Counted from the stretch's first letter, positions 8,044 to 17,158 are shown. The stretch: 64,000 bases of DNA from Vibrio sp. JPW-9-11-11 (GCF_013369335.1 NZ_SZQJ01000036.1:248001-312000); one strand, 5' to 3'. Program-made: numbers and translations. Notes: generated from the letters alone by a model not told the origin.

Positions 8044-9384
8044 CTACGCTTTAAAACTCTCCTTTTCGAGTTGGTGCTTTTTCATTTTTCGGTACAAGGT
8101 TTTGCGCGGCAAGTTTAGCCGCAGTGACACCTCATTAATATTGCCGCCCATTTCAATCAGAGCCTCGGTCAGCACGTTACGTTCATACTGCTCCATCTGC
8201 TGCTCGAACGCGAAAGCGTCACTGCCAGCGGTGCTCGGCGTCTGTAAATCAAACCCTTCTCCTACAATCCCCAGCACAAAGCGATCGGCGACATTTCTTA
8301 ACTCACGGACATTGCCAGGCCAATCGTGTCGACACAGCTGCTGAATTTGCTCCGCATAAAGGGTAGACGCTCGGGTCTTGTATTTTTGACTCGCCTGAAC
8401 GACAAAATGGCGAAACAGCGCCTGAATATCTTCTTTGCGCTGTCGCAGCGGCGGCAGATTAAGGCTGGCGATGTTGAGACGATAAAAGAGGTCGGCACGG
8501 AACTCACCACGCTGGCTAAGCGCTGATAAGTCGGCCTTACTCGCGGCCACCACCACAATATCGACCGGAATTAAGCTATTTCCGCCCACTCGCTCAATGA
8601 CGCGCTCTTGAATCACCCGCAGAAGTTTGATTTGTACCGCAATTGGCATGCTCTCGATTTCATCAAGAAAGAGCGTACCACCATGCGCTTGCTCTATCTT
8701 GCCAATACGTTTTTTATTGGCGCTGGTAAATGAGCCAGCCTCGTGACCAAACAACTCACTTTCAATGATGCTTTCTGTCATACCACCACAGTTGATCGCC
8801 ACAAACGGCTTATCACGGCGCTGAGAGTATTGGTGCAGCGCACGCGCGACCACCTCCTTGCCGGTTCCGGTTTCACCGTTAATGATGGTATCGACGCCGG
8901 TGCGTGCCAACGCCAAAATCTGCGAGCGAATCATCTCCATCGCGGCCGATTCACCGATGACAACATTCTCGATAGGCAACTCTGGAGCACTCTCGACACG
9001 CTCGGCGGCATGTTGTAGGTGAGCGTTGGCAAGGTTGAGTTTTTCGATCAGCTCGTCGCTTTGCAGTGGCTTCTCGATAAAATCAAACGCACCCAATTTC
9101 ATCGCTTCAATCGCCATCGGAATGTCCCCATGACCACTCATCAACACCACTTGGCAGTGTGGTGCTCGGCTTTGAATGGCATCGAGCATGGCTAAGCCAT
9201 CAAGTTTAGGCATACGCACATCACACAGCACCACCTGTTGGCTACTTGGGGTCAGCGATTTAAGGGCGAGCTTAGGATCGCTAAAGCCCACGACTTCAAA
9301 GCCCTCGAGCTCGAGCATTTCACTCACCGCTTCAACGACATCCACTTCATCGTCAATCAGGGTTATGTGTTTTCCTACTGTCAT
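8044..9384 (-). CDS. Sigma-54-dependent response regulator (NtrC/DctD/PgtA type)
   Basis: 446 residues in the classic three-domain order. Receiver: IDDE acid pocket and phosphoacceptor Asp 55 in VLCDVRMP. AAA+ domain: Walker A GETGTGKE, Walker B GTLFLDEIES. A Fis-type helix-turn-helix ends the protein (NINEVSLRLNLPRKTLYRK). The sigma-54 contact loop reads GSFTSA rather than the usual GAFTGA. Start ATG overlaps the kinase stop by 4 bases. It is the obvious activator for the two sigma-54 promoters just downstream. PgtA and DctD are the closest architectures I can name; which one is nearer cannot be decided by eye. Confidence 0.9.
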   Translation of the reverse strand: MTVGKHITLIDDEVDVVEAVSEMLELEGFEVVGFSDPKLALKSLTPSSQQVVLCDVRMPKLDGLAMLDAIQSRAPHCQVVLMSGHGDIPMAIEAMKLGAFDFIEKPLQSDELIEKLNLANAHLQHAAERVESAPELPIENVVIGESAAMEMIRSQILALARTGVDTIINGETGTGKEVVARALHQYSQRRDKPFVAINCGGMTESIIESELFGHEAGSFTSANKKRIGKIEQAHGGTLFLDEIESMPIAVQIKLLRVIQERVIERVGGNSLIPVDIVVVAASKADLSALSQRGEFRADLFYRLNIASLNLPPLRQRKEDIQALFRHFVVQASQKYKTRASTLYAEQIQQLCRHDWPGNVRELRNVADRFVLGIVGEGFDLQTPSTAGSDAFAFEQQMEQYERNVLTEALIEMGGNINEVSLRLNLPRKTLYRKMKKHQLEKESFKA

Positions 9385-11330
9385 GAGGTTTCACCTTGTT
9401 CTAGAACTATGACAAATTCACTGCCTTGTTGTGGCTGTGATGAGACCCGAATCGAGCCACCAAAATCTTTAATAATGTTAAACGCAATCGACAAGCCGAG
9501 GCCCAACCCTTTGCCGACCTCTTTGCGGGTATAAAATGGGTCAAAGATATGCGGTAAATCGTCGGCCACGATCCCTGTGCCGTTGTCCTTCACTGCAATG
9601 GTCACTTGGCTATCAACACGTTTGACCGAGACCAGGATTAGCGGCTCACTGCATTCAGCCACCGCATCCACCGCATTACTGATCAAGTTAACCAAGACTT
9701 GTTCCAAACGAATTGGGTTAGCCTTAACGATTTCTTGCGGAGTGAGCGAGCAGTCCAGCACGATAGGCACTGCGCTATTGGTAAACAGCTCTAGCGCATC
9801 ATTCACCACCGGCATCACCGCCACCGACGACACTTTGCCATCACTTTTGCGCGCAAACGCTTTGAGATGACGAGTTAACGCCGCGACCTTGCCCAGCAAA
9901 ACTTCGATTTTTTGTAAGTTATGCGTCGCTTTTTCTGGCCGCTGTTGCTCGAGCCACTTCTGTGCGCTGCGTGCATGACTGCTGATCGCCGTCAAAGGCT
10001 GATTGATTTCGTGGGTAATGCCGACACTAAGCTGCCCCAACGCAGCAAGCTTGCCTGCCTGCACCAGTTCATCTTGGGTCACACGCAGTTTTTCTTCCGC
10101 CACTCGGCGCTCCTCGACTTCGGCTTCTAACCGTTGATTGGTCTTTTTAACCGCTTGTGCTGTGGCCTGAAAAACTTGCAGCGATTTGGCCATTTGAGTG
10201 ATTTCATCGTGCCCTTTGAGCTCAATGTGCGTCTCAAGATGCCCAGTAGAAATCGCAAACATATCGTCACGTAAGTCGAGCAGGCGCTGCAAAATATTCT
10301 TACGCACATAAAACCAAGCAATCCCAGCCGCCGCCAACACACTAAATAGCGACAACAGCAATGAAAATGTTCGATTCGAGGTCAGTGAGCGCTGCGCCTT
10401 GGCGATTGAGCGGTCAATTTCTAAGTTAACTTTGGCGCTGTTGCGCTCGATTTGAACCGAAAGCTGATGTAAATACTCTCTACTGTTCTCAAGCAAGTAC
10501 GCTTGCTGATAATGATGCTCTAACGCTTGGTTTTTCAATTTGACTAACCGACTGGAACGCGACGCCAAGGTATAGATCACCGACAGTTTTTCATCCAGTG
10601 CAGGCATGGACTCCGCCAATCCGCTCGCGAGCCATAAACTAAACCACTCTTGGCCGAGTTGCTCTAACCGGTAAGTGGTGTAATCGAGCTCATTAAAACT
10701 GCCATCGTTGTAAAGCTTCTCAACCAGCCCCAACTGGTAATACAACAGCGCTTTTAATTGGCTGTACTGAAGGCGAGATTTTTGTTCACTGGGTAGGCTC
10801 TCAATCTCTTCATTCACTTGTTGCAGCAGAGGGTAAAAACCCTCGAGCAGATTCCGCAATTGTTTGTTGAGTGCACGAGACTCCTCGCCGCTTTGATGAA
10901 GCAAACTCAAACTGTTGTTAACCTGAACCATCAGATCTTTGAAGTAATCGTGATACTCGGGAAAATGCAGCAGTACCTGCTTCATCGATGCAATACTTTG
11001 GTTAATACGTTGCATCGCTTTTTGCCGCTCGAGGTTGGACTCGGCATCAACTAAGTGTGCCGAATCGGAGATGACCAAGCGCACCATGTCGTTCAACCGC
11101 GCCGCTTGCTCAAGCGACGCGATGTCTTGCTCTTTTAACTCAACAAGCGCGTGTTCGAGTTTGTCGTAAGTGGTCGAGCTGAAAAGCGCGAGTAATAAGG
11201 TGGTTAATGACAAAAGGGCGAGTGCAAGTCCAAGGCGAACTTCAATGCCACGCCATTTAAACGATCGAAGATAAGATGGATTGGACTGAGCGTCCTCTGG
11301 GCTAGTGCCTCGACTTACTGACTGATTCAC
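9381..11330 (-). CDS. Membrane sensor histidine kinase (PgtB/DctB type)
   Basis: About 649 residues from a GTG (VNQSVSRGTSPED) preceded by GGGAA; a TTG at 11381 would add 17 residues but has no spaced ribosome site. First membrane segment LGLALALLSLTTLLLALF, a ~270-residue mostly helical periplasmic sensor, second segment LLLSLFSVLAAAGIAWF, HAMP, a coiled coil, HisKA with phosphorylated His in SVGITHEINQPL, and HATPase with N box (NLISNAVDAV), DNGTGI and GKGLGLGLSI. The periplasmic part resembles helical-bundle sensors such as PgtB rather than PAS-type DctB. It cotranscribes with the regulator. Confidence 0.88.
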   Translation of the reverse strand: MNQSVSRGTSPEDAQSNPSYLRSFKWRGIEVRLGLALALLSLTTLLLALFSSTTYDKLEHALVELKEQDIASLEQAARLNDMVRLVISDSAHLVDAESNLERQKAMQRINQSIASMKQVLLHFPEYHDYFKDLMVQVNNSLSLLHQSGEESRALNKQLRNLLEGFYPLLQQVNEEIESLPSEQKSRLQYSQLKALLYYQLGLVEKLYNDGSFNELDYTTYRLEQLGQEWFSLWLASGLAESMPALDEKLSVIYTLASRSSRLVKLKNQALEHHYQQAYLLENSREYLHQLSVQIERNSAKVNLEIDRSIAKAQRSLTSNRTFSLLLSLFSVLAAAGIAWFYVRKNILQRLLDLRDDMFAISTGHLETHIELKGHDEITQMAKSLQVFQATAQAVKKTNQRLEAEVEERRVAEEKLRVTQDELVQAGKLAALGQLSVGITHEINQPLTAISSHARSAQKWLEQQRPEKATHNLQKIEVLLGKVAALTRHLKAFARKSDGKVSSVAVMPVVNDALELFTNSAVPIVLDCSLTPQEIVKANPIRLEQVLVNLISNAVDAVAECSEPLILVSVKRVDSQVTIAVKDNGTGIVADDLPHIFDPFYTRKEVGKGLGLGLSIAFNIIKDFGGSIRVSSQPQQGSEFVIVLEQGETS

Positions 11331-11601
11331 TGCGCGTTCCCATGCACTCGCCGGTGCATTTACTTGTAGAAGTGTTAACAACCCCTATCAAACATGACTA
11401 CATTTTATTAATAAAGCACCAAGTGATAGATCTGTGGCCTAAACAATGATAATTGTCTCGTTTCGACGCCCAAGCCTAGTCAAAAACACCACAGCTTTAC
11501 TCAGTATTTTATTATTAAGGCGCTTTTTGTTAGACCATTCAGCCTTCTATGACCTAGATTTAATGGAGTAACCACCCCAATACCGACCAAGGAGCGGCGC
11601 T

Positions 11602-13194
11602 ATGTTTAACCCTCTATTGGCAAAGCTGAGTCATTTCTCGTCCGCGCAGTGGTCACTGCTGCTGAGCGCATTGGTCTTGCCTATTGCTTACCTCTTGTTA
11701 TCACAACAGCAATGGATGTGGTTGATTCTGCTCGTCATTTATCATTTAGTGGTTGTCATCCTAGTGTTTTCCATTAATGGCTTACTCGACCAACTCCGAC
11801 ACGCTGCAGTGCATCTCTCCGAAGGGGATTTAACCGTGCGCGTATCGGCACAAAACCAAATCAACGGACCGTTGCTGCGTACCTTCAACCGAATTGGTGA
11901 AGATATCTCGCGGACGGTACAGGCGCTCAGAAAATCCACTGGCCGTTTACTCGAAGTCGCAGATACAGTGCAAGAGGACTCAGCGTTATCGAAAAATGGG
12001 GCGATTGGTCAAAAGCAAGATGTGGATAACGCCAAACAAATAATCAGCGAGTTGTCTGACATCACGCAAAACGTCTCAGAGTATTGTGAATCGACCGCTA
12101 CGTTAGCTGGCCAAGCGAAAGCGAAGGCAGACCAAGGCATCCAAGATATGATGGCACTCGAACAAGCGCTGGATAATGCCAATCAACATATCGACAATTC
12201 CAACCAACATTTTCAATCTTTAATGGAGGAAACCGCGCAAATTAGCCAAGTAATGGAGACCATCAGCAGCATCGCCGAGCAAACCAACTTACTGGCACTC
12301 AACGCGGCGATAGAAAGTGCACGCGCGGGTGAACAAGGACGTGGATTTGCCGTTGTGGCGGACGAGGTACGCTCACTGTCAGTTCGAACCCAAGAGGCTA
12401 CCGAAGAAATACGTGGGAAAATTGCCAACTTACAAGCTAAAACTGACGATGTGATGCAGACCATGCAAGAGAACAAATCGAGCATGACAAAGTCGCTCGA
12501 CATTGCCTCAACCGCCGAAACTACTTTCAAACAACTCAACCAACAAATTGATGAAGTGAGCCTGTATGGCCAACAAATCGCCACCTCGTCCGAACAACAA
12601 CTTGGCCAGACTCAGCGCCTTGAAGAGTGTTTACAACTGATCGCTACAGAGTCTGACAACAATGTCCGCGCGACGCAGGAAACCTTAATCGCCAGTATCA
12701 CGGTTCGTAATCTTTCGGGTGAAATCAATTCGCTATTGCATCGCTTTGCGACCGACAGTCAACAGATAGAGGCCGAAGAATCACGACGTGACAAACTAAT
12801 GGAATGGAATGACCAACTCGATATTGGCTTAGATGAAATCAATCGCCAGCACCAAACCTTAGTTCATTTGGTCAATGAGCTCTACCATCTACTCAAACAC
12901 AATTACGGTTTGGCGTCGATAAAACGGGTTGTGCAAGGTCTGATTGATTACACCGCCAACCATTTCACCTATGAAGAGATATTGTTCGACCAAATCCATT
13001 ATTCGCACACCAAGGAGCATGTAGAGAAGCATAAACAACTAGTGACACAGGTATTGGAGTTCCAGTCACGGGTCGAAAAAGGTGAAAACATCGGCGATGA
13101 GCTGATGGCGTTTTTGAAAAACTGGCTAGTGCAGCACATCATGCGCGAAGACAAAGCCTATGCGAAAGCCTTTAAAGAAAATCATTTAAATTAA
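11602..13194 (+). CDS. Methyl-accepting chemotaxis protein with C-terminal hemerythrin domain
   Basis: 530 residues. Two closely spaced N-terminal membrane segments (~15-33, ~38-56) without a periplasmic sensor, a HAMP ([22 protein letters not shown]), then the MCP signalling hairpin with [32 protein letters not shown]. The C-terminal ~130 residues form a bacteriohemerythrin: [20 protein letters not shown] and QHIMRED supply the His/Glu/Asp ligands of a di-iron, O2-binding site. The sensor is therefore at the cytoplasmic C-terminus, as in DcrH-like oxygen chemoreceptors. AAGGAG precedes the ATG. Confidence 0.92.
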   Translation: MFNPLLAKLSHFSSAQWSLLLSALVLPIAYLLLSQQQWMWLILLVIYHLVVVILVFSINGLLDQLRHAAVHLSEGDLTVRVSAQNQINGPLLRTFNRIGEDISRTVQALRKSTGRLLEVADTVQEDSALSKNGAIGQKQDVDNAKQIISELSDITQNVSEYCESTATLAGQAKAKADQGIQDMMALEQALDNANQHIDNSNQHFQSLMEETAQISQVMETISSIAEQTNLLALNAAIESARAGEQGRGFAVVADEVRSLSVRTQEATEEIRGKIANLQAKTDDVMQTMQENKSSMTKSLDIASTAETTFKQLNQQIDEVSLYGQQIATSSEQQLGQTQRLEECLQLIATESDNNVRATQETLIASITVRNLSGEINSLLHRFATDSQQIEAEESRRDKLMEWNDQLDIGLDEINRQHQTLVHLVNELYHLLKHNYGLASIKRVVQGLIDYTANHFTYEEILFDQIHYSHTKEHVEKHKQLVTQVLEFQSRVEKGENIGDELMAFLKNWLVQHIMREDKAYAKAFKENHLN

Positions 13195-13327
13195 TGATGT
13201 GTTGATATTTTTCTGATGTCGAAGCGAAAATTTGTTTTGTCTTATCGACAAAAAATCAGATTAGTCATCTTACTGAGTTACTGCTTTAATCCGCACCGAA
13301 ACAGTTCATTGACTATAAGGTGTAACC

Positions 13328-13480
13328 ATGTTCGCAATTGATGATGTTGTTGTCGCAACCAAAGGGGTAGATCTCGGTAAAATGGTCGTCACTGGCTTAA
13401 GCAGCGGTGGTTTCTACATTCGCGTTACCGTTGAGGGTATGGCACTTACCTACCCTGCCAAAGATCTTAAAAAAGCCTAA
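13328..13480 (+). CDS. Small hypothetical protein, 50 aa
   Basis: MFAIDDVVVATKGVDLGKMV... ending YPAKDLKKA. Alternating hydrophobic residues and glycines suggest a small beta-barrel, like a KOW or SH3 type fold, with no signal or membrane segment. A TATAAGGTG stretch ahead of the ATG supplies the ribosome site, and a clear terminator follows 14 bases after the stop, so it has the outline of an independent gene. Function unknown. Confidence 0.6.
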   Translation: MFAIDDVVVATKGVDLGKMVVTGLSSGGFYIRVTVEGMALTYPAKDLKKA

Positions 13481-13493
13481 TATCTTGATTCAA

Positions 13494-13526
13494 ATAAAAA
13501 AGGTAGCACATTTGCTACCTTTTTTA
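13494..13526. terminator. Bidirectional rho-independent terminator
   Basis: AAAAAAGGTAGCA-CATT-TGCTACCTTTTTT: a 9-10 bp stem flanked by A-run and T-run. It serves the 50-aa gene on the plus strand and the ABC-2 permease gene on the minus strand. Confidence 0.9.
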
Positions 13527-13535
13527 TCGGCGGGC

Positions 13536-14369
13536 TCAATCTACCGAACGGCTAAATCTTAAGCTCGCGAGCAACCCTAACACACCGAATAACCCGTACA
13601 CCAACAGCGACACCGTCCCCATTCGGCTCAACGCAGTGAATGGGTTATCGGAGGCCAAAATATCCAGCGGTAGCACCGTCACGGCGCTAAGGAAATCCCC
13701 CACCATAGAAGTGGCCAGCAAACTGTCTGCGACCAGCTTAATGACAAAAAAACCAACCAGCATCACCAGTAACGGTGAATTTACCTTATGTGATACCGCC
13801 ATCGCGATCGCCGCCATCGGAGCCAACGCTATGCCGACCAGCCACATTCGGCCAATGAATTCCAACCAATGCGTCACAACATACCCTAGCGATTCACCGG
13901 TAAAAAACAGCGGAAACTGCTCTGCCATGACGACATTAATCAGCCACATAAGTAAATCGGCACTGACCACCAGCATCGAGCAGATCACCGGCGTCACAAA
14001 CAGACCAAACACTAACTTAACCAAGTGAATGTTGATATCTGTCACTGGCATACTGCGCCAGAACATCACGCTGCCCTCTTGGCGCTCTTTGCGCAGTGTT
14101 TTAGGGAAATAGAGGCTAGTCAACAAAATAGAGAGTAAGCCGCTAAAGCCCAGCACCATCTCACTCAGTTGCTGGCCTAACTCATAACCCGACATACCAA
14201 GGTCTGAATCATAAGTTAACTCATACGTCACGTTGCTCTGAATCGTCGAGTTCATCAAAATGCTGATCAAAAGCACCACACCGCACACTAACAATACCAG
14301 CGGAATGCGAGTGATTAACTTATGCTCCAACCACTCTTTTTCAAGCATAAATAGATTGGCATTCATCAC
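13536..14369 (-). CDS. ABC-2 type permease of a YtrA-controlled exporter
   Basis: 277 residues with about six membrane segments (LVLLVCGVVLLISILM first; SLLVYGLFGVLGLLASL last). It overlaps the ATPase gene by 4 bases and is the third gene of a regulator-ATPase-permease operon. Such BcrAB/YtrBC-like exporters usually handle peptides, antibiotics or cell-wall stress molecules; the cargo here is unknown. Confidence 0.82.
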   Translation of the reverse strand: MMNANLFMLEKEWLEHKLITRIPLVLLVCGVVLLISILMNSTIQSNVTYELTYDSDLGMSGYELGQQLSEMVLGFSGLLSILLTSLYFPKTLRKERQEGSVMFWRSMPVTDINIHLVKLVFGLFVTPVICSMLVVSADLLMWLINVVMAEQFPLFFTGESLGYVVTHWLEFIGRMWLVGIALAPMAAIAMAVSHKVNSPLLVMLVGFFVIKLVADSLLATSMVGDFLSAVTVLPLDILASDNPFTALSRMGTVSLLVYGLFGVLGLLASLRFSRSVD

Positions 14370-15235
14370 GCCGCCTCCTTTTGTAGGGCTAAAAACAGAT
14401 CCGCAAGTTTTACATTGTAAATTCTTTCGACGTCATCGAGCTGCTCAGCCTGCTGCGCTTCAAGTAGCCAACGCGTCGTACCCAGACCAGACTCTCTCGA
14501 AAGCGGTTTTAGCGAGGCCAAGTCGCTCTCTTTGTCGCTACGCGTTTCAACAATCACATATTGTTGCGCCAGGCTCTCCATCGGTGACTGCAACACCGCT
14601 TGACCATGTTTCAAAATCAACACATCGGTCAACAAGTGCTCTATTTCAGACACTTCATGGCTGGCGATGATCAATGCCCGTTCCCCATCATGAAACCACT
14701 CTAATAAGTGGCGATAAAAGGTATCGCGGTACACTAAATCGAGCCCCAAGGTCGGCTCGTCGAGTATCAACACTTGAGTATCAGTGGAAATCACCACAGC
14801 AAGATGGAGTTGGACCTTCATCCCTTTCGATAATGATTTGATCTTACTGCTCAGTTTAATATCGGTTTGCGCCAGAACCGACTTGGCTTTTGCTAAGTCA
14901 AAGCTTGGGTGAACACCTGAGGTATAGCGCAGTAGTTGCTGAACCGTCATCCACTCGGGCAACACATTCACGTCAGAAATATACGATAAATGCTGCATCA
15001 CTTGCGCGCGATCAGCGATAGGCTCAAGGCCTAACACCTTAATCTCACCTTGGTACGGGTGTGCACCAAGTAAACTCTTGATCAGCGTTGATTTGCCTGC
15101 CCCGTTGTGGCCAAGCAGCCCTAACACTTGACCAGCCTTTAACTCAAAACTGATGCTTTGTAGCGCTTCTGTTTGCTGTTTTGCGCGTCCAGAATAATGC
15201 TTAGAGACCTGATTTGCCTCAATTAATACGCTCAT
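14366..15235 (-). CDS. ABC transporter ATP-binding protein (BcrA/YtrB type)
   Basis: 289 residues with Walker A GHNGAGKST, signature SLSKGMKVQ (degenerate from LSGGQ, as is usual for this exporter class), Walker B VLILDEPTLGLD and switch His in ASHEVSE. The ~70-residue C-terminal extension is variable. ATG overlaps the upstream regulator stop by 4 bases. The coding sequence contains a perfect parS2 palindrome at 14409..14421 near its 3' end. Confidence 0.9.
   Translation of the reverse strand: MSVLIEANQVSKHYSGRAKQQTEALQSISFELKAGQVLGLLGHNGAGKSTLIKSLLGAHPYQGEIKVLGLEPIADRAQVMQHLSYISDVNVLPEWMTVQQLLRYTSGVHPSFDLAKAKSVLAQTDIKLSSKIKSLSKGMKVQLHLAVVISTDTQVLILDEPTLGLDLVYRDTFYRHLLEWFHDGERALIIASHEVSEIEHLLTDVLILKHGQAVLQSPMESLAQQYVIVETRSDKESDLASLKPLSRESGLGTTRWLLEAQQAEQLDDVERIYNVKLADLFLALQKEAA
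14409..14421. other. parS2 site (inside ABC ATPase coding sequence)
   Basis: TTTACATTGTAAA, a perfect match to the chromosome-2 ParB2 site TTTACA-N-TGTAAA known from Vibrio. Confidence 0.8.
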
Positions 15236-15603
15236 ACTTCACCCTTAACGTGCTGTTTTAACTGGATAATAAACTCATCCAATGAAATTTCTAGCTGCTG
15301 TAATTTGGTTGCAATCTCTGGGATTTGCTGCTCAATAAAGCGCTGTTTTTGCTTCATTCTCAGTCGATTCAGCGCCCCGACTGTGACAAACATCCCTTGA
15401 CCACGACGCTTCTCAATCAAGGCTTCATCCACCAACAACTGATAGCCTTTCATCACAGTAAGATGATTGATTTTTAGATCGGCCGCGACGGTACGCACCG
15501 AAGGCAACGCCTGCCCTTCAGACCAAATACCTTGCAGTATTTGTTCAATGATGCGATCGGCAAGCTGACGAAATATCGGTTGGGATTCATTCCAATCGGT
15601 CAT
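15232..15603 (-). CDS. GntR-family regulator, YtrA subfamily
   Basis: About 123 residues: an N-terminal winged helix (PIFRQLADRIIEQILQG, VRTVAADLKINHLTVMKGYQLL, then the wing KRRGQGMFV) and a short helical C-terminal dimerisation tail rather than a ligand-binding domain, which defines YtrA. Start ATG (MTDWNESQ) is preceded by GGGAGG; an in-frame GTG two codons earlier is too close to that site. First gene of the ABC-exporter operon, with a perfect inverted repeat directly upstream, so autorepression is likely. Confidence 0.88.
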   Translation of the reverse strand: MTDWNESQPIFRQLADRIIEQILQGIWSEGQALPSVRTVAADLKINHLTVMKGYQLLVDEALIEKRRGQGMFVTVGALNRLRMKQKQRFIEQQIPEIATKLQQLEISLDEFIIQLKQHVKGEV

Positions 15604-15620
15604 ATTCACCCTCCCTTCGC

Positions 15621-15650
15621 TTTAGTGTTGTACATAACTATAACACTAAA
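15621..15650. promoter_or_regulatory. Operator of the YtrA-type regulator
   Basis: TTTAGTGTT and AACACTAAA form a perfect 9-bp inverted repeat separated by 12 bases, ending 18 bases before the regulator's ATG. Its size and position fit a GntR/YtrA operator overlapping the promoter. Confidence 0.65.
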
Positions 15651-15769
15651 GCAATTGGCGACGATTGCAAGAAAAAATGTTATCGAGGCAGATGTTGGGT
15701 TACGCTTGAATGCAGTCCAAGCTGTGACTACAATGGCGCACTTTTTTTAATGACTTCAAGGTCTCGAAC

Positions 15770-16015
15770 ATGAACGACACAACTAAACCCGCATTACCTG
15801 ACCGCTTATCGGGCAACGCTCGCAGCCCTTTCTTTGTCAAAGAGTGCTTTGACCACCAGATCGGTATTCGTTTCAACGGCAAAGAACGTCACGACGTAGA
15901 AGAGTACTGTGTGAGTGAAGGCTGGATCAAAATTGCTTCACCAAAAGCGAAAGACCGCTACGGCAATCCAATGCTGATCCAACTCAAAGGCACCGTTGAA
16001 GCTTACTACGTGTAA
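15770..16015 (+). CDS. DUF3297 family protein
   Basis: 81 residues; PALPDRLSGNARSPFF near the N-terminus and WIKIASPKAKDRYGNPM are the recognisable block of this small proteobacterial family. No signal peptide or membrane segment; function unknown. A hairpin terminator follows. Confidence 0.8.
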   Translation: MNDTTKPALPDRLSGNARSPFFVKECFDHQIGIRFNGKERHDVEEYCVSEGWIKIASPKAKDRYGNPMLIQLKGTVEAYYV

Positions 16016-16034
16016 GTGGCCCGCCTACCAAGAT

Positions 16035-16072
16035 AGAAAGCCGAGCGCTCACCACTGAGCACTCGGCTTTCT
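16035..16072 (+). terminator. Hairpin terminator after the DUF3297 gene
   Basis: AGAAAGCCGAG / CTCGGCTTTCT arms form an 11-bp stem shortly after the stop; the T-tract is weak. Confidence 0.65.
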
Positions 16073-16181
16073 CGATACCCTCATCCCTTGCCAATAAATC
16101 GGTGCGTACTGTCCCAACTTTTTGCTGTTAAGTTTGAATCTATACTCGATTCGATTAGTCTTCATAGCAATTCATGGAACC

Positions 16182-17093
16182 ATGAGTAATCCCATGCGTG
16201 TCGACTACCAAAAACGGCTCAATCCCGTTATTCGCTACCTCGAAAAAAACTACAACCAACCATTAAACTTACCCGCTGTCGCGGCCCTCGCGAATCTGTC
16301 GCCTTACCACTTCCACCGAACGTTCAAAGCCGTTCAGGGAGAAACATTAGCCGACTTTATTCGTAGACTGCGCCTCGAAGCGGCAGCAGACGAGCTGTTC
16401 AAAACCAAACAGCCGATCATCAACATCGCGTTGGAATTTGGCTTTTCGTCATCACAGAGTTTAGCTAAAGCGTTTCAACAGCACTTTGGTGTCACGCCCA
16501 GTGCTTTTCGTGATTGTGAGAATTATCAGCAATTTTCTCTGCTGGCTCGAAATAGCAAGATAGGACACACCTTGCGCAAGATTGGAAACGATCTCGACAC
16601 AGACGCTGCCTATACTGACTGCGAATCAACAATATGGAGTAGGATCATGGAAACACAACAATTTGCAGCGTCGAAACTCGCTTACATTCGCGTCACCGGG
16701 CCTTACGGTGAAGGGTATGAAGAGCCTAGCGGGCGTTTGTATCAATGGGCTGGCATGAAAGGGCTTGCGGGCAACACCTGCATTTTCATTTATCACGATA
16801 ACCCTGAAATCACCCCGAGTGACAAGTGTCGTACAGATATCTGTTTGATGGTGCCTGAGGATACTCAAGCCCCCGAAGGTATTGAACTGCAAGACTTCCC
16901 GGGCGGTGAGTACGCCGTGATGCGACAAAAAATCACCCAAGTCACTCAGTACGCCAAAGCTTGGGATGACCTGATGAGCAACGTGATTGAGTCGGGAATT
17001 GAAAGTGACGATAGGCCTTGCTTTGAGCTTTATCACAGCTTTGACCCTCAAACCCAACACGCCGATGTGAGCTTCTGCACTGCGATAAAATAG
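16182..17093 (+). CDS. AraC-family regulator with GyrI-like effector domain
   Basis: About 303 residues from MSNPMRVDYQ. Two helix-turn-helix motifs occupy residues ~15-110 (LPAVAALANLSPYHFHRTFK and IINIALEFGFSSSQSLAKAFQ). The C-terminal half (~150-303; IRVTGPYGE, YHDNPEITP, GGEYAVMRQ) is a GyrI/SOUL-like small-molecule binding domain, as in Rob, SbmC and BltR-type regulators. DNA-binding at the N-terminus plus GyrI domain fits a drug or toxin responsive regulator. No obvious target lies next to it. Confidence 0.87.
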   Translation: MSNPMRVDYQKRLNPVIRYLEKNYNQPLNLPAVAALANLSPYHFHRTFKAVQGETLADFIRRLRLEAAADELFKTKQPIINIALEFGFSSSQSLAKAFQQHFGVTPSAFRDCENYQQFSLLARNSKIGHTLRKIGNDLDTDAAYTDCESTIWSRIMETQQFAASKLAYIRVTGPYGEGYEEPSGRLYQWAGMKGLAGNTCIFIYHDNPEITPSDKCRTDICLMVPEDTQAPEGIELQDFPGGEYAVMRQKITQVTQYAKAWDDLMSNVIESGIESDDRPCFELYHSFDPQTQHADVSFCTAIK

Positions 17094-17122
17094 TCTCCAC
17101 GCTGGATAGGGGCAAAAGATCT

Positions 17123-17149
17123 CACGGCCAAACAAGATGTTTGGCCGTG
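17123..17149. terminator. Stem-loop between convergent AraC-type gene and LPMO gene
   Basis: CACGGCCAAAC-AAGAT-GTTTGGCCGTG, an 11-bp perfect stem with no T-tract, at a convergent junction. Confidence 0.6.
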
Positions 17150-17158
17150 CGAGTCGCT

